Shown in pieces: positions 35,359 through 44,826 of a DNA stretch of 64,000 nucleotides. A program made the position numbers and the translations under genes. Location of the stretch: positions 16,623-80,622 of the forward strand of contig CAVFCW010000007.1 in the NCBI GenBank assembly GCA_963621245.1, read 5' to 3'. This DNA is from SIG603 sp963621245 (lineage in GTDB: Bacteria > Bacillota > Clostridia > Oscillospirales > Acutalibacteraceae). Position 1 is the stretch's first letter; each line of letters begins with the position of its first letter. The notes under the pieces were generated by a model. That model worked only from the letters and a program-made list of their open reading frames with translations, searched no databases and had not been told where the DNA came from.

Positions 35359-37116
35359 TTATTTATGCATATCGGCATAGGCGCTGTAAAGTCCGTAGTA
35401 AATGCCCTTCTTTGCCATAAGCTCCTCGTGCGTGCCCTCCTCGGAAATTCCCTGATCCGTGAGAACGAGAATTTTCGTTGCGTTTCTGATTGTTGTGAGT
35501 CGGTGGGCAATGGTGAATGTGGTTCTTCCCTTTGCGAGCTTTTCGAGTGAATCCTGTACTATTCTCTCGCTCTCGTTGTCAAGCGCCGAGGTTGCCTCGT
35601 CAAGAATAAGCACGGGCGGATTTTTAAGGAACGCTCTCGCAATAGAAATTCTCTGCTTCTGACCGCCCGAAAGCTTTACGCCTCTCTCGCCTACATAGGT
35701 ATCGTAGCCGTCCTGAAGTTCTGAGATAAATTCGTGAGCGCCCGCACGCTTAGCCGCCTCGATAACTTCTTCTCTCGATGCGCCCGGCTTGCCGTACTCA
35801 ATGTTCTCCAAAACACTTCCGCTGAAAAGGTAAACATCCTGCTGAACGAAACCTATGTGATTTCTAAGAGAATCAGTCGTGAGTGTTCTTATGTCCATGC
35901 CGTCAATGGTTATGCTGCCCGATGTGACGTCGTAGAATCTCGGGATAAGGTTGCAAAGCGTTGTTTTTCCGCCGCCGGACGGGCCGACAAGCGCAACGTT
36001 TTCGCCCGCCTTAACGTCAATGTTTATGTGGCTTAAAACTTTCTTTCCGTCGTCGGCATACTCAAAGGAAACATCGTTAAATTTAATATCGCCCTTAACA
36101 TCGCCGAGCTCTTTTGCATCGGGAGCATCCTCGATGTCAATTTTAGCGTCCATGACCTCGTAGAATCTGTCGATACCCGTCATACCTCTCTGGAACTGCT
36201 CCGTGAACTGGATAATCTTGTGAACAGACTCGATAAGCGTGGACACATAGAGAAGATAAGCCACAAGGTCTGCCGCAGTGATTGTGCGGTTCATAACATA
36301 AATCGCACCGACAACAACCATGAGAATATACATGATTCCGTCAAAGAATTTACTTGTGGAATCAAGCCAACCCATTATGAAATAGAACTCACGCTTGAGA
36401 GCGTAGAACTTCTGGTTTCCCTTTTCAAACTTCTCTCTCTCGATATCCTCGTTGGCAAAGCTTTTTACAACACGAACGCCGAGCATGGAGTCCTCAACCT
36501 GAGCGTTGACCTCACCTATCTGGCGGCGCTGACGAAGCTGCTGACTTCTTAGTTTGTGGTTGAATATGAAAAGGAACACTATCATCACGGGAATAACGGC
36601 AAACATTATGAGCGTGAGAGAAAGATTAATTCCGCTCAAAATTACAAATGTGCCGATAATCTTGATTATCGCAATGAAATATTCCTCTGGGCAGTGATGC
36701 GCAAACTCGGTTACATCGAAAAGATCCGAGGTGATTCTTGCCATTATCTGTCCGATTTTTGTGTTGTCGTAGTAATTAAAACTTAATTTTTGAAGGTGAT
36801 CGAAAATATCGCGCCTCATGTCGGTCTCGATTTTTGCACCCATGATATGGCCGATTGAAGCCATGAAAAAGCTTGCGGCGGCGTCAACCACCTTTAAAAA
36901 CGCATAAAGTCCGCCAAGTCTCAAAATGTATGTGAGCGTGAGCGACTCGATGTCATAAATACCTTTGTTTGTGATAGACCTAACTATCATGGGGAGAACG
37001 AGTGCGCAAAGCGTTGTCAGCGACGCACAAAAAAGGTCGAAGATAAGCACGCCCAAATATCTTTTGTAGTAGGGCAGAAATCTTCTTAAGTTTCCGTTTT
37101 TCTTCTTTCTTTCCAT
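35359..37116 (-). CDS. ABC exporter half-transporter (MsbA/MdlB-like)
   Basis: This 585-residue protein has six N-terminal helices and a C-terminal ATPase with Walker A GPSGGGKTT, signature LSGGQKQRISIARAF and Walker B VLILDEATSALD, followed by the switch histidine (TIAHRL). It would work as a homodimer exporting a lipid, drug or peptide. It is the first gene of the murD-rnr-nagA-FHA operon. The start is ATG 37116. An inverted repeat (37126-37142) lies just upstream of it. Confidence 0.88.
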   Translation of the reverse strand: MERKKKNGNLRRFLPYYKRYLGVLIFDLFCASLTTLCALVLPMIVRSITNKGIYDIESLTLTYILRLGGLYAFLKVVDAAASFFMASIGHIMGAKIETDMRRDIFDHLQKLSFNYYDNTKIGQIMARITSDLFDVTEFAHHCPEEYFIAIIKIIGTFVILSGINLSLTLIMFAVIPVMIVFLFIFNHKLRSQQLRQRRQIGEVNAQVEDSMLGVRVVKSFANEDIEREKFEKGNQKFYALKREFYFIMGWLDSTSKFFDGIMYILMVVVGAIYVMNRTITAADLVAYLLYVSTLIESVHKIIQFTEQFQRGMTGIDRFYEVMDAKIDIEDAPDAKELGDVKGDIKFNDVSFEYADDGKKVLSHINIDVKAGENVALVGPSGGGKTTLCNLIPRFYDVTSGSITIDGMDIRTLTTDSLRNHIGFVQQDVYLFSGSVLENIEYGKPGASREEVIEAAKRAGAHEFISELQDGYDTYVGERGVKLSGGQKQRISIARAFLKNPPVLILDEATSALDNESERIVQDSLEKLAKGRTTFTIAHRLTTIRNATKILVLTDQGISEEGTHEELMAKKGIYYGLYSAYADMHK

Positions 37117-37125
37117 TTTCTTACC

Positions 37126-37191
37126 TCAATTAAACCAATTGAACCATGGCAATTTTGCCGTTTATTATTTCACAAAGTAATTAAACCACAA
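37126..37191 (-). promoter_or_regulatory. Probable promoter and operator-like repeat of the murD-rnr operon
   Basis: The minus strand has TTGTGG (37186-37191), a 16-base spacer and AATAAT (37164-37169). The inverted repeat TCAATT-AAACC-AATTGA (37126-37142) falls in the leader just before the ABC gene. Promoter match is moderate. The repeat could bind a MarR-like repressor, but none is encoded nearby. Confidence 0.45.
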
Positions 37192-37321
37192 AACTATATA
37201 AATATCAAGGAAATATGCCCTTTGCGGTCTTTTGTGGCAAGCTTTTGGGAAAGCAACACCAAATGTTACACAAATGTAAACTTTAGATTTTGTATATTAT
37301 TCTCTCTTTATTATCGAATAA

Positions 37322-37341
37322 CATTCTGTTACAATACTTTA
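37322..37341 (+). promoter_or_regulatory. Possible extended -10 promoter of the GH3 gene
   Basis: The plus strand carries TGTTACAAT (TGN plus TACAAT) about 70 bases upstream of the GH3 start codon. The -35 region is weak (TTTATT), so an activator or the extended -10 would have to help. Confidence 0.4.
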
Positions 37342-37404
37342 CATAGGAGTGTTTATTACATTTCAAATGAGACACTTGTATCAAACTATAAGGAGTTGTA
37401 AGCT

Positions 37405-39867
37405 ATGCTGACACCAAAGGATATTAACGATTATGAGCTTAAGCATCTCGGCAAAATCCGTGAATTAAGCGCAGAATGTACTCTCTTCTTAAAAAGAGAC
37501 CACTCTTTCCCGCTTGACAAGGCAGGAAAAATAGCCGTTTTCGGCTCCGGCGCAAGACACACCGTCAAGGGCGGAACAGGCTCCGGCGAGGTTAACTCAA
37601 GATTCTCCGTTAACATTGAGGAGGGCTTGAAGGACGACGGTTTCACCGTCACAACAACCGAATGGCTCGATAAATACGATGAGGTTTACAAAGAAGCCTA
37701 CAAAAAATTCATCGAGGACATCAAGGAGGAGGCAAAAAAGCTCCACATCCCCGCAATGTTCGCAGGAATGGGAAAAATCTGCCCAGAACCCGAATATGAG
37801 ATTCCCCTCACGGTAGACGGCGAGGCTGCCGTTTATGTTCTCTCGAGAATATCGGGCGAAGGACACGACCGCACATTCACAAAGGGCGATTTCTCTTTGA
37901 CCGACACCGAGATAAGAGACATCAACCTCTTGAGCACAATGTACGATAAATTCATGCTCGTTCTCAACTGCGGCGGCCCTGTCGATCTCACACCCGTTAA
38001 GCATGTAAAGAACATACTCGTTCTCTCACAGCTCGGCGTTCTCACAGGAAAAATTCTTGCGGACATTCTTCTCGGCAAGCTCTATCCGTCAGGAAAACTC
38101 ACCACAACATGGGCAACCGCAGAGGATTACTACAACGACCCAAGCTTTGCTGACGAAACAGACACCTACTACAAAGAGGGCGTTTATGTCGGTTACAAAT
38201 ACTTTGACACCGTCGACAAAAAGCCGCTCTATCCCTTCGGCTTCGGACTCGGCTACACCGATTTTGAGCTCGGCAAGGCAGAAGTCGCACTTGACGGAAA
38301 GAAAGTAAAAGTAAGCGTTCCCGTCAAGAACATCGGCTCTTTCAAGGGCAAAGAGGTTGTCGAGGTTTATGTCTCCGTTCCCGAGGGAAAATTAAAGCAG
38401 CCGCTTAAAACTCTTGCCGCATTCTCAAAATCAAGAGAGTTGAAGCCAAGCGAAACCCAGAAGGTCACGGCAGAGTTTGATCTCGACAGCATTGCATCTT
38501 ACGATGAGCTCACAGAAAGCTACATTCTCGAGAAAGGCTCTTACATCGTGCTTGTCGGCAACAGCGGTGATAACGTAGCCGTAAGCGCAGTTATTGATGT
38601 TCCCGAGACGGTCACAGTGCGCAAGGTAAAATCCTGCACAGGCAACTGCGACTTTGTAGAGGATGTTTTCGACAGAGTGAGCGAGTACGAAATTTCAGAG
38701 ACAACCCCCGTTCTCACACTCGATACAAGCTATATCGACACAGAAGAAGTCGAGTACGACAAAGAGGGAGAAATAGATCCCGTTGTCAGCGCTCTCGATG
38801 ACGACAGCCTCATGCGCCTTTGCATCGGCTCGTTCAACCCAAAGGGCGGCCTTGCAAGCGTTATCGGTGACGCAAGCAAATCTGTTGCGGGTGCAGCCGG
38901 CGAAACCGCAACTATTTCCGATGAGATTCCCGTGCTTGTCATGGCAGACGGCCCTGCCGGCATAAGAATTTCCAAGCATTACACCAAGGATAAGGACGGC
39001 ACCGTTCACTCAGAGACAGGAATGATTCCCGACAGCATGAAGGAGCTTATGCCTCCGATTATGGCTCCGATTGAGAAAATCAAGTCGCTCAAAAAATCAA
39101 AATCAAAGGTTTACGATCACTACGCAACAGCTATTCCGATCGGCACGGCTCTTGCACAGTCCTTCAATCCGAGCATTGCCGAGACTTTCGGCGATATAGT
39201 CGGTAACGAGATGGAGCGTTTCGGCATTCACCTCTGGCTTGCTCCCGCACTCAACATTCACAGAAGCGTTCTTTGCGGCAGAAACTTTGAGTATTACTCC
39301 GAGGATCCGCTTGTAAGCGGTAAGTTCGCGGCAGCAATTACAAACGGTGTTCAGAAGCATCCGGGCAGAGCAACCACAATCAAGCACTACTGCGCAAATA
39401 ACCAGGAGACAAACCGTTACAACTCAAACTCACACGTAAGCGAGAGAGCTATGAGAGATGTTTACCTTCGCGGATTTGAGATTTGCGTAAAGGAATCTCA
39501 CCCACACACCCTCATGACATCTTACAACCTCCTCAACGGCATACACACCAGCGAGAGAAAGAACCTCATAGACGGAATTTTGAGAGCAGAATTCAGCTTT
39601 GACGGCGTTGTTATGACCGACTGGGTTATCTCAATGATGAGCCCCGCAGGTTCAAAGTACAGAGGAGCAATTTCTCCCGAGGTTGCCGCCGCAGGAAACG
39701 ATCTCTTTATGCCGGGTTCACCCGAGGACTTCGAGAACTTGAAGAAGGGCCTCGAAAGCGGCGTTGTAACAAGACGTCAGCTTGAGATTAACGGCACAAG
39801 AGTTTACAGACTTGCCAAGAAGCTTACAGAAGCTATCACAGAAAGCAAATCCGAAACAGAAGAATAA
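37405..39867 (+). CDS. Family 3 glycoside hydrolase with permuted domain order
   Basis: This 820-residue enzyme has its GH3 domains in reversed order. The (alpha/beta)6 domain that is usually C-terminal comes first (residues 1 to about 280, with SGARHTVKGGTGSG and PSGKLTTTWA). A fibronectin-III-like domain (about 310-395) follows, and the TIM-barrel comes last (about 440-800). The barrel holds GRNFEYYSEDP, KHYCANNQE and the predicted nucleophile D739 in VVMTDW. This order is known for some rumen and gut clostridial beta-glucosidases. No signal peptide is present, so it probably acts inside the cell on beta-linked oligosaccharides. AAGGAG precedes the ATG. It is monocistronic. Confidence 0.9.
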   Translation: MLTPKDINDYELKHLGKIRELSAECTLFLKRDHSFPLDKAGKIAVFGSGARHTVKGGTGSGEVNSRFSVNIEEGLKDDGFTVTTTEWLDKYDEVYKEAYKKFIEDIKEEAKKLHIPAMFAGMGKICPEPEYEIPLTVDGEAAVYVLSRISGEGHDRTFTKGDFSLTDTEIRDINLLSTMYDKFMLVLNCGGPVDLTPVKHVKNILVLSQLGVLTGKILADILLGKLYPSGKLTTTWATAEDYYNDPSFADETDTYYKEGVYVGYKYFDTVDKKPLYPFGFGLGYTDFELGKAEVALDGKKVKVSVPVKNIGSFKGKEVVEVYVSVPEGKLKQPLKTLAAFSKSRELKPSETQKVTAEFDLDSIASYDELTESYILEKGSYIVLVGNSGDNVAVSAVIDVPETVTVRKVKSCTGNCDFVEDVFDRVSEYEISETTPVLTLDTSYIDTEEVEYDKEGEIDPVVSALDDDSLMRLCIGSFNPKGGLASVIGDASKSVAGAAGETATISDEIPVLVMADGPAGIRISKHYTKDKDGTVHSETGMIPDSMKELMPPIMAPIEKIKSLKKSKSKVYDHYATAIPIGTALAQSFNPSIAETFGDIVGNEMERFGIHLWLAPALNIHRSVLCGRNFEYYSEDPLVSGKFAAAITNGVQKHPGRATTIKHYCANNQETNRYNSNSHVSERAMRDVYLRGFEICVKESHPHTLMTSYNLLNGIHTSERKNLIDGILRAEFSFDGVVMTDWVISMMSPAGSKYRGAISPEVAAAGNDLFMPGSPEDFENLKKGLESGVVTRRQLEINGTRVYRLAKKLTEAITESKSETEE

Positions 39868-39880
39868 TCGACACAAAAAG

Positions 39881-39910
39881 GAGCACGGACGAAAATCCGT
39901 GCTCTTCTTG
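39881..39910. terminator. Bidirectional intrinsic terminator
   Basis: GAGCACGGA, a six-base loop and TCCGTGCTC (39881-39904) have T-rich runs on both sides in the matching orientation. It serves the GH3 gene (plus) and the VOC gene (minus), which converge here. Confidence 0.88.
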
Positions 39911-39920
39911 TTTTCTGCTT

Positions 39921-40454
39921 TTATCTGTCGGGGCAATGACCTATAAGCTGCCATGCGTTCTCTTCGTACTGCATAAATTCTATGCTGTTTCCGTCGGGGT
40001 CTTCCACCCAGAACTGCCATGTGTCCTCAACTCCGAGGGACGGCGCGTTCATTATCTTGACGCCCTTGCTCTTTAAGTCCTCGTAAGCCTCGTGAATATC
40101 ATCAACCTCAAGTGCAAGATGAAGATAACCGATGTGGTCAAACTCCGAGAGTGACCATGTGTATTTTTTTGTTATCCCCTCATCGCTGAAAAGCTCGATA
40201 AAGCTGTTTTCTCCCGTCTCAAGGTAGGTAATCCAAACCTTGTCGCCGAGTTTTTTCATATCCTCGAGGTACTTTTCTTCGTCGGCTTTCAAAGGTTCTC
40301 CGCTTCCCTCCATCTTTTTCTTCTGTGCCTCATACATCTCGGCATAAGTAATGGTGAATTTAACTTTGAGTCCAAGCTTGTCACGGTAAAATTCAAGTGC
40401 CTTTTCTCTGTCGCTCACTCTGAAAGACGGGTGAGCCGTTCTGATAATCTTCAT
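39921..40454 (-). CDS. VOC-superfamily glyoxalase-like protein
   Basis: This 177-residue protein has the paired beta-alpha-beta-beta-beta modules of the vicinal-oxygen-chelate fold. The N-terminal module begins HPSFRVSDREKALEFYRDKLGL, and the second has HIGYLHLALEVDDI and VEDPDGNSIEFMQ. Metal ligands fit H (HPSFRV), H (HLALEV) and E (IEFMQ). Glyoxalase I, dioxygenases and resistance proteins share this fold. A lactoylglutathione-lyase-like role is possible but unproven. The ATG at 40454 has AAGGAG eight bases upstream; GTG 40463 is less likely. It has its own promoter. Confidence 0.8.
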   Translation of the reverse strand: MKIIRTAHPSFRVSDREKALEFYRDKLGLKVKFTITYAEMYEAQKKKMEGSGEPLKADEEKYLEDMKKLGDKVWITYLETGENSFIELFSDEGITKKYTWSLSEFDHIGYLHLALEVDDIHEAYEDLKSKGVKIMNAPSLGVEDTWQFWVEDPDGNSIEFMQYEENAWQLIGHCPDR

Positions 40455-40499
40455 ATTTTCCACTCCTTATTTTAGCTTTGTGGTATCGTTGCCATATCC

Positions 40500-40560
40500 A
40501 GTATAGTCTTTATTTTAAATTCAGTCAAGAATGGAAAAATATGGAAAAATTATGTTTTTT
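40500..40560 (-). promoter_or_regulatory. Promoter of the VOC gene with A/T-rich upstream repeat
   Basis: The minus strand has TTGACT (40523-40528), a 17-base spacer and TATACT (40500-40505). Two tandem copies of ATTTTTCCAT lie just upstream of the -35 box and may act as an UP element. Confidence 0.75.
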
Positions 40561-40584
40561 CTCGCATATGTTTTCACATGCAAA

Positions 40585-40615
40585 AAGAAAAAAGGCAGCC
40601 GATTGACTGCCTTTT
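40585..40615 (-). terminator. Intrinsic terminator of the GH25 gene
   Basis: The minus strand has AAAAGGCAG, a loop and CTGCCTTTT (40590-40615), followed by TTCTTTTTG. Confidence 0.88.
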
Positions 40616-40633
40616 CGATGTTAGGTTTAATAA

Positions 40634-43600
40634 TCAAAGTCCGAGACCCGGATAACAGTAGTTTGCGTCAAACACCTTTCCCGGTGCTCCCGAGAACGAG
40701 CTTGAATCGCCGAACTGCCATATGACCATATTGTTGTAAATGGTTCCCGTGGGCTTATCGCTTCCCCAGCAAGCCACCCAAAGCGGCACGGAGGAGCTTA
40801 TGTTGTAGAAACAGCCACGAAGGAAAGTCGGGTTTGTGTAAAGTCCGACCTTATAACCCGAAAGATTGCTTACGAACTCATTCAAAATGGTGTTCATCGT
40901 GCCGCCGAGGTTATACTGGCGCTGTTCCTCGATATCGTACCAAATTCCGAGTCTGAAATTAGATCCGCAGTACTTAACAAGACGCTTAACGTGAGAAGCC
41001 TCGCTTTGAGCCATGCTCTTGCTTGTTGCGTAAGAATAGAGGTAGATTCCGTAAGGAATACCGAGATTTTCGCACTTCTTTACGTTTTCGACAAATCGTG
41101 CGTCGTCCTGATCGCTGTAATTTCCGCCGTAACCGCAGCGGATGATGACAAAGTTAATTTCATTTCTGATTGCGTACAAATTAACATCGCCGTTCCACTC
41201 GGAAATATCGATGCCGAAACCGCTCTTTCCGTCGGTACGGTCGATCTTGCTCTCGGAGGAGTTTGAAGCTTTTCCGAGGTATTCGCTCAAACAATAACCG
41301 ACTGTTCCGTCAGAAAGTCTTATCATCGTCCAAGAGTTGACTGTCTCAAGCTTTGTTACCTTTGTTCCCGAGTTTTCAAGCATCGTAACCACGTCGTAAT
41401 TCGTGCCGGGACCTTTTCTCACATTGAGATCGGAAACATTGGTATATAATGCCGAGCTCGGAGCAGAATCTCCGCTGTAACTTGAGCCGTCACGAACCCT
41501 TAAATCGGTGTATGTGGGATTTACATATCCCGTTCTTCCGTCATCGGTGAAAATGTGATAGTAACCTTTGACCGAACCCATAACGTAGAATGTTGAGCCC
41601 TTTGCTATCGTACCCGATTTGGTCGTTCTGCCCGAGTCGCTCCAAAGAGCGAGTGCACTTCTTGCGTATCCCGTGAACTTTGATGGATAATCAAACGAGT
41701 ACTTCGAGATGTAACCGACAGTGCCGTTGTAATCAACCTTTACAAGATAGCGTGTGTTATCGAGTATGGTTACGCTTGTGCCGGGAGAAAGTGTTTTCGA
41801 AACGCCCGAGCTCAAATATCCGCTCTTGTGCATAGGCACGCTGATTTTTACGCTTGTCTTGTTATAATCCGTTACCGACTGAGCTACATAGGTCTTTGTT
41901 GCGCTTCCCACCTTGTTTTTGCCGTCCGACATTTTTGCGTAAGAACGGGCTTTGATATAGTAGGTTTTTCCCGCAACCAAACCGTTTATGGTCACGCTTG
42001 TTCCCGTTGTAGACTTGCTTGCGCTTGACGAGAAAGACGAGTTTGTCGAATAGTACACATATGTGCTATCCGCTCCCGTTGCCTTTGTGAAACTTACGGT
42101 TACGGATGAGCCGTTAACCGTGACCGATTTAACCGTCGGCGCTTTCGGTACGATGTAAAATTTAAACTCTCTCTTGCCGGCATAATCACCCGTTCCGACT
42201 ATCGTCATGCCCGCAACGCCTATATTTTTGTTGTTACTGTATTCGCACTTGTAGTCCGTTCCGCTCTTAAGCGTCTTGCCCGAGATTGTAACGGTAGGCA
42301 CAGGCGTTACGTCGCTTCCTGTGTAACTTACCTTTGATGCACAGGCAACGCTTGCCGAAGAAAGACTCTTCTTTGTCTTCTTGCTCACAGAAGAACAGTA
42401 CGAAGACCAATATTTGCTTCCGCCGTAATTTATATAGCTTCTCGCCTTAATATAATAGGTTTTTCCCTCGGAAAGCCCCTTCAAGACGAGGTGGCCGTCG
42501 CTTGAATCGGCTTTACTGAAAGTCTTGAAGTTTTTGTCCGTCGAGTAATAGAATCTCGTTGTCGAACCGCTTGCGTAAGTGTAATAAACATCAAGCTGAG
42601 CGCCGTCATTCGTGTTCTCGGTTTTTGTTATCTTCGGTGCCGTGGGCGTTATGGCAAAGCTCACCTTCATGCTTCCGACATAATTGCCCTTGCCGCTTAC
42701 GGTTACGTAGCCCTTGCCGCAGTTTTTGTTTGCGGAATAACTAACCTTGTAGTCCGTTCCCTCGGTGAGTTTTGTTCCGCTGTAAACAGTTACATTCGGT
42801 TTTATCTGGCTTCCCGTGTAGGTGAAAACGCTTCCGTCATTCATGATGACGCCCGTGAGGCCCGCCTTTACAAACACACTGTTCACCGCACTTGTGGCTG
42901 AGGTATAAACCGCCTTATCCGAACCCGTATACTCGGCGTACACACGGTAATAGCAATAAGAAAGCGGTGTTGCGTCAACCGTGATGGTATCGCTTGTGCC
43001 CGTAACGGTTTTTGCACCGCTCATATTCATTTTTTTGGAGTACTCAATTATATACTTCGTGTTTTGGGGGTTATCGGAACTTAGTTTAAATGTAAGCTTG
43101 CCCGCCACGGAATTATCCACCGAAACAACAGTCGGCACGCTCGGACTTATGGTAAAGTTTGCCGTGGCTTCACCCGAATAGTTGCCCGTTCCGTCAACAA
43201 CTGCGCTTGCCAAGCCTATTTTTGTGTTGTTCTTAAATTTAACCGTGTAATCCTCGCCCTCGGTCAAAACCTCGTCACCCGATTTAACAGTGATATCAGG
43301 TTCAATTTCCTCACCCGTGTACTCGGTATCGTTGTCTTTAACCTCGACCGTATCGATAAGGTGAATTTCCGTGAGCTCGGCTGCATCGCTGAAATCAGAT
43401 TTTTCCTCACCGCAAACCGCCTGAGCCGTGAAGTAATAAACGCACGAAGCATCAAGCTTATCAGTCGTTACTGTGTTTCCCTCGGATTTTACCTCGGTAT
43501 AATCGGACATATCCTTATTTTTTGAGTAACGGAGAAGATATTCTGTTCCCTCGGGCATATTTCCACCGAAAGTCACGGTCGCGGTATTGTTTGCATAAGT

Positions 43601-44689
43601 GATTTTCTCCGCCGTGGGAACAGGCAGTTTAACGGCAAAGTTAATTTCTTTTTCTCCGGAAAAATCTCCTATGCCGCTGATTTTTGCACTTGCCGTTCCG
43701 ACATTTACGTTATCGAAAAGAGTTACGGTGTAATCGTCTCCCTCAGAGAGTTCTTTGCCGTCAAAGCTTAATTTAATTTCCGGCACGACATTTTCACCCG
43801 TGTAATAAACATCGTTTATTTCGGCTACCGCATTTGAAATATCTTTCGCAAGTTCTTCTGTTTTTGTGACACTGAGCTCCACACGGACAGTGTTTTCAAG
43901 CTTATCAGAGGAGTATGTCAGATTTATCTTTGAGTCGGAATTTATCTCTTTAGTATAAGCGGAATAAGTCTCGCTGTACTCGGCGCCTGTGAGATTCGGT
44001 AAACATTCGGGAACCGAAAAAACATAGAGCGCATCTGTCTTGTAGGCGGAAATTTCCACTTTTACTTCCTCAAGCTTTGTCAATTTGTCAAGCTCGAGTT
44101 TTTCGGGCTTTGCATCCGCAAGATTGAGCTTTGCAAGAGAAGAAAACTTCTCGATTCCGTCAAGCTTTTTAATTCCTTCCAAATCGGCAGTCACGCTTTC
44201 ATCGGAGAAATCTATTTCCTTTACCTCTGAGATTTTCTCGAGGATATCGTCAGTAAGCGGGCTGTCGTCTGCAAGGGACTCAAAAATATTCTTTGTCCCC
44301 TTGTACTGACGAAGCACGTTTCTGAAGGTTTCGTCCTTAAATATCTCCGAAAAACTCTCGTGCTCCTCGGGTACGGCAGTCGGCTCTGCCGTAGGTTCCG
44401 CCGTGGGTTCGGCGGTAGGTTCTGCCGTCGGTTCGACACTTGGTGTCTCTGTAGCATCAGCCGAAGTTTCGGAATTTTCATCATCCGAGCCGTAAACGAT
44501 TATCGTTCCGTCGTCGGTAACACTGTAGTCGCTGTCGCCCAGAACATCACCGAGTTCACCATCGTTTACCGAAATCTGTGCTCCGCTGTCCGATGAGGCG
44601 TCATCGGCAAATGCGACAGCCGAACCCTCAAAGGCAATCGAAGCACATATTAAAATTGCAAGTATTCTTTTGAATTTTTTGAATTTCAT
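40634..44689 (-). CDS. Secreted modular GH25 muramidase with LRR-like, Ig-like, Fn3-like and SH3 domains
   Basis: This 1351-residue protein has a signal peptide (about 1-28), an acidic linker and a (TAEP)n repeat near residues 90-105. A short leucine-rich region follows (about 140-210). Four alternating pairs then each join an Ig-like module starting YTG (YTGENVVP, YTGEEIEP, YTGSQIKP, YTGSDVTP) to an Fn3-like module. Two or three SH3-like domains (the last with LNVRKGPGTNY) and a C-terminal GH25 lysozyme domain end the protein. The lysozyme has D1161 in GIDISEWNG and the catalytic D1252-x-E1254 in WYDIEE. It would cut the glycan backbone of peptidoglycan at or near the cell surface. No sortase motif is seen. 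The ATG at 44689 follows AGGGG. Confidence 0.9.
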   Translation of the reverse strand: MKFKKFKRILAILICASIAFEGSAVAFADDASSDSGAQISVNDGELGDVLGDSDYSVTDDGTIIVYGSDDENSETSADATETPSVEPTAEPTAEPTAEPTAEPTAVPEEHESFSEIFKDETFRNVLRQYKGTKNIFESLADDSPLTDDILEKISEVKEIDFSDESVTADLEGIKKLDGIEKFSSLAKLNLADAKPEKLELDKLTKLEEVKVEISAYKTDALYVFSVPECLPNLTGAEYSETYSAYTKEINSDSKINLTYSSDKLENTVRVELSVTKTEELAKDISNAVAEINDVYYTGENVVPEIKLSFDGKELSEGDDYTVTLFDNVNVGTASAKISGIGDFSGEKEINFAVKLPVPTAEKITYANNTATVTFGGNMPEGTEYLLRYSKNKDMSDYTEVKSEGNTVTTDKLDASCVYYFTAQAVCGEEKSDFSDAAELTEIHLIDTVEVKDNDTEYTGEEIEPDITVKSGDEVLTEGEDYTVKFKNNTKIGLASAVVDGTGNYSGEATANFTISPSVPTVVSVDNSVAGKLTFKLSSDNPQNTKYIIEYSKKMNMSGAKTVTGTSDTITVDATPLSYCYYRVYAEYTGSDKAVYTSATSAVNSVFVKAGLTGVIMNDGSVFTYTGSQIKPNVTVYSGTKLTEGTDYKVSYSANKNCGKGYVTVSGKGNYVGSMKVSFAITPTAPKITKTENTNDGAQLDVYYTYASGSTTRFYYSTDKNFKTFSKADSSDGHLVLKGLSEGKTYYIKARSYINYGGSKYWSSYCSSVSKKTKKSLSSASVACASKVSYTGSDVTPVPTVTISGKTLKSGTDYKCEYSNNKNIGVAGMTIVGTGDYAGKREFKFYIVPKAPTVKSVTVNGSSVTVSFTKATGADSTYVYYSTNSSFSSSASKSTTGTSVTINGLVAGKTYYIKARSYAKMSDGKNKVGSATKTYVAQSVTDYNKTSVKISVPMHKSGYLSSGVSKTLSPGTSVTILDNTRYLVKVDYNGTVGYISKYSFDYPSKFTGYARSALALWSDSGRTTKSGTIAKGSTFYVMGSVKGYYHIFTDDGRTGYVNPTYTDLRVRDGSSYSGDSAPSSALYTNVSDLNVRKGPGTNYDVVTMLENSGTKVTKLETVNSWTMIRLSDGTVGYCLSEYLGKASNSSESKIDRTDGKSGFGIDISEWNGDVNLYAIRNEINFVIIRCGYGGNYSDQDDARFVENVKKCENLGIPYGIYLYSYATSKSMAQSEASHVKRLVKYCGSNFRLGIWYDIEEQRQYNLGGTMNTILNEFVSNLSGYKVGLYTNPTFLRGCFYNISSSVPLWVACWGSDKPTGTIYNNMVIWQFGDSSSFSGAPGKVFDANYCYPGLGL

Positions 44690-44724
44690 CGGAAATTACC
44701 CCTACAAATATATTCTTTGATATG

Positions 44725-44752
44725 ATTGTAACACAAAGAGGCAACTTATTCA
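44725..44752 (-). promoter_or_regulatory. Extended -10 promoter of the GH25 gene
   Basis: The minus strand has TGTTACAAT (TACAAT at 44725-44730 with the TGN extension) and a CTGAAT about 17 bases upstream that overlaps the loop of the neighbouring hairpin. The same TGTTACAAT occurs upstream of the GH3 gene. A modest -35 makes this a moderate call. Confidence 0.5.
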
Positions 44753-44764
44753 GTCGCCTCTTTG
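44734..44764 (-). terminator. Hairpin between the MreB-like and GH25 genes
   Basis: CAAAGAGGC, a 13-base loop and GCCTCTTTG (44734-44764) form a long stem. On the minus strand the 3' arm runs into UUUGUGUU, so it may terminate the recD2-comF-mreB-like transcript. The T-tract is interrupted, and the element overlaps the next promoter. Confidence 0.5.
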
Positions 44765-44826
44765 AAAAAAATCTGCAAAATCCGCAAAAAATATTAATCA
44801 TTTGTGCATTGATTTGTTGTCGTTTG

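Noticed and set aside
37597..38004. Minus-strand open frame inside the GH3 gene
   Set aside because: It is complementary to a conserved enzyme domain, lacks a ribosome site and reads as low-complexity sequence.
40634..44689. TAEP repeat and YTG modules as a CRISPR array or mobile element
   Set aside because: The repeats are in frame, differ in sequence and encode protein modules; no spacer pattern or cas genes exist.
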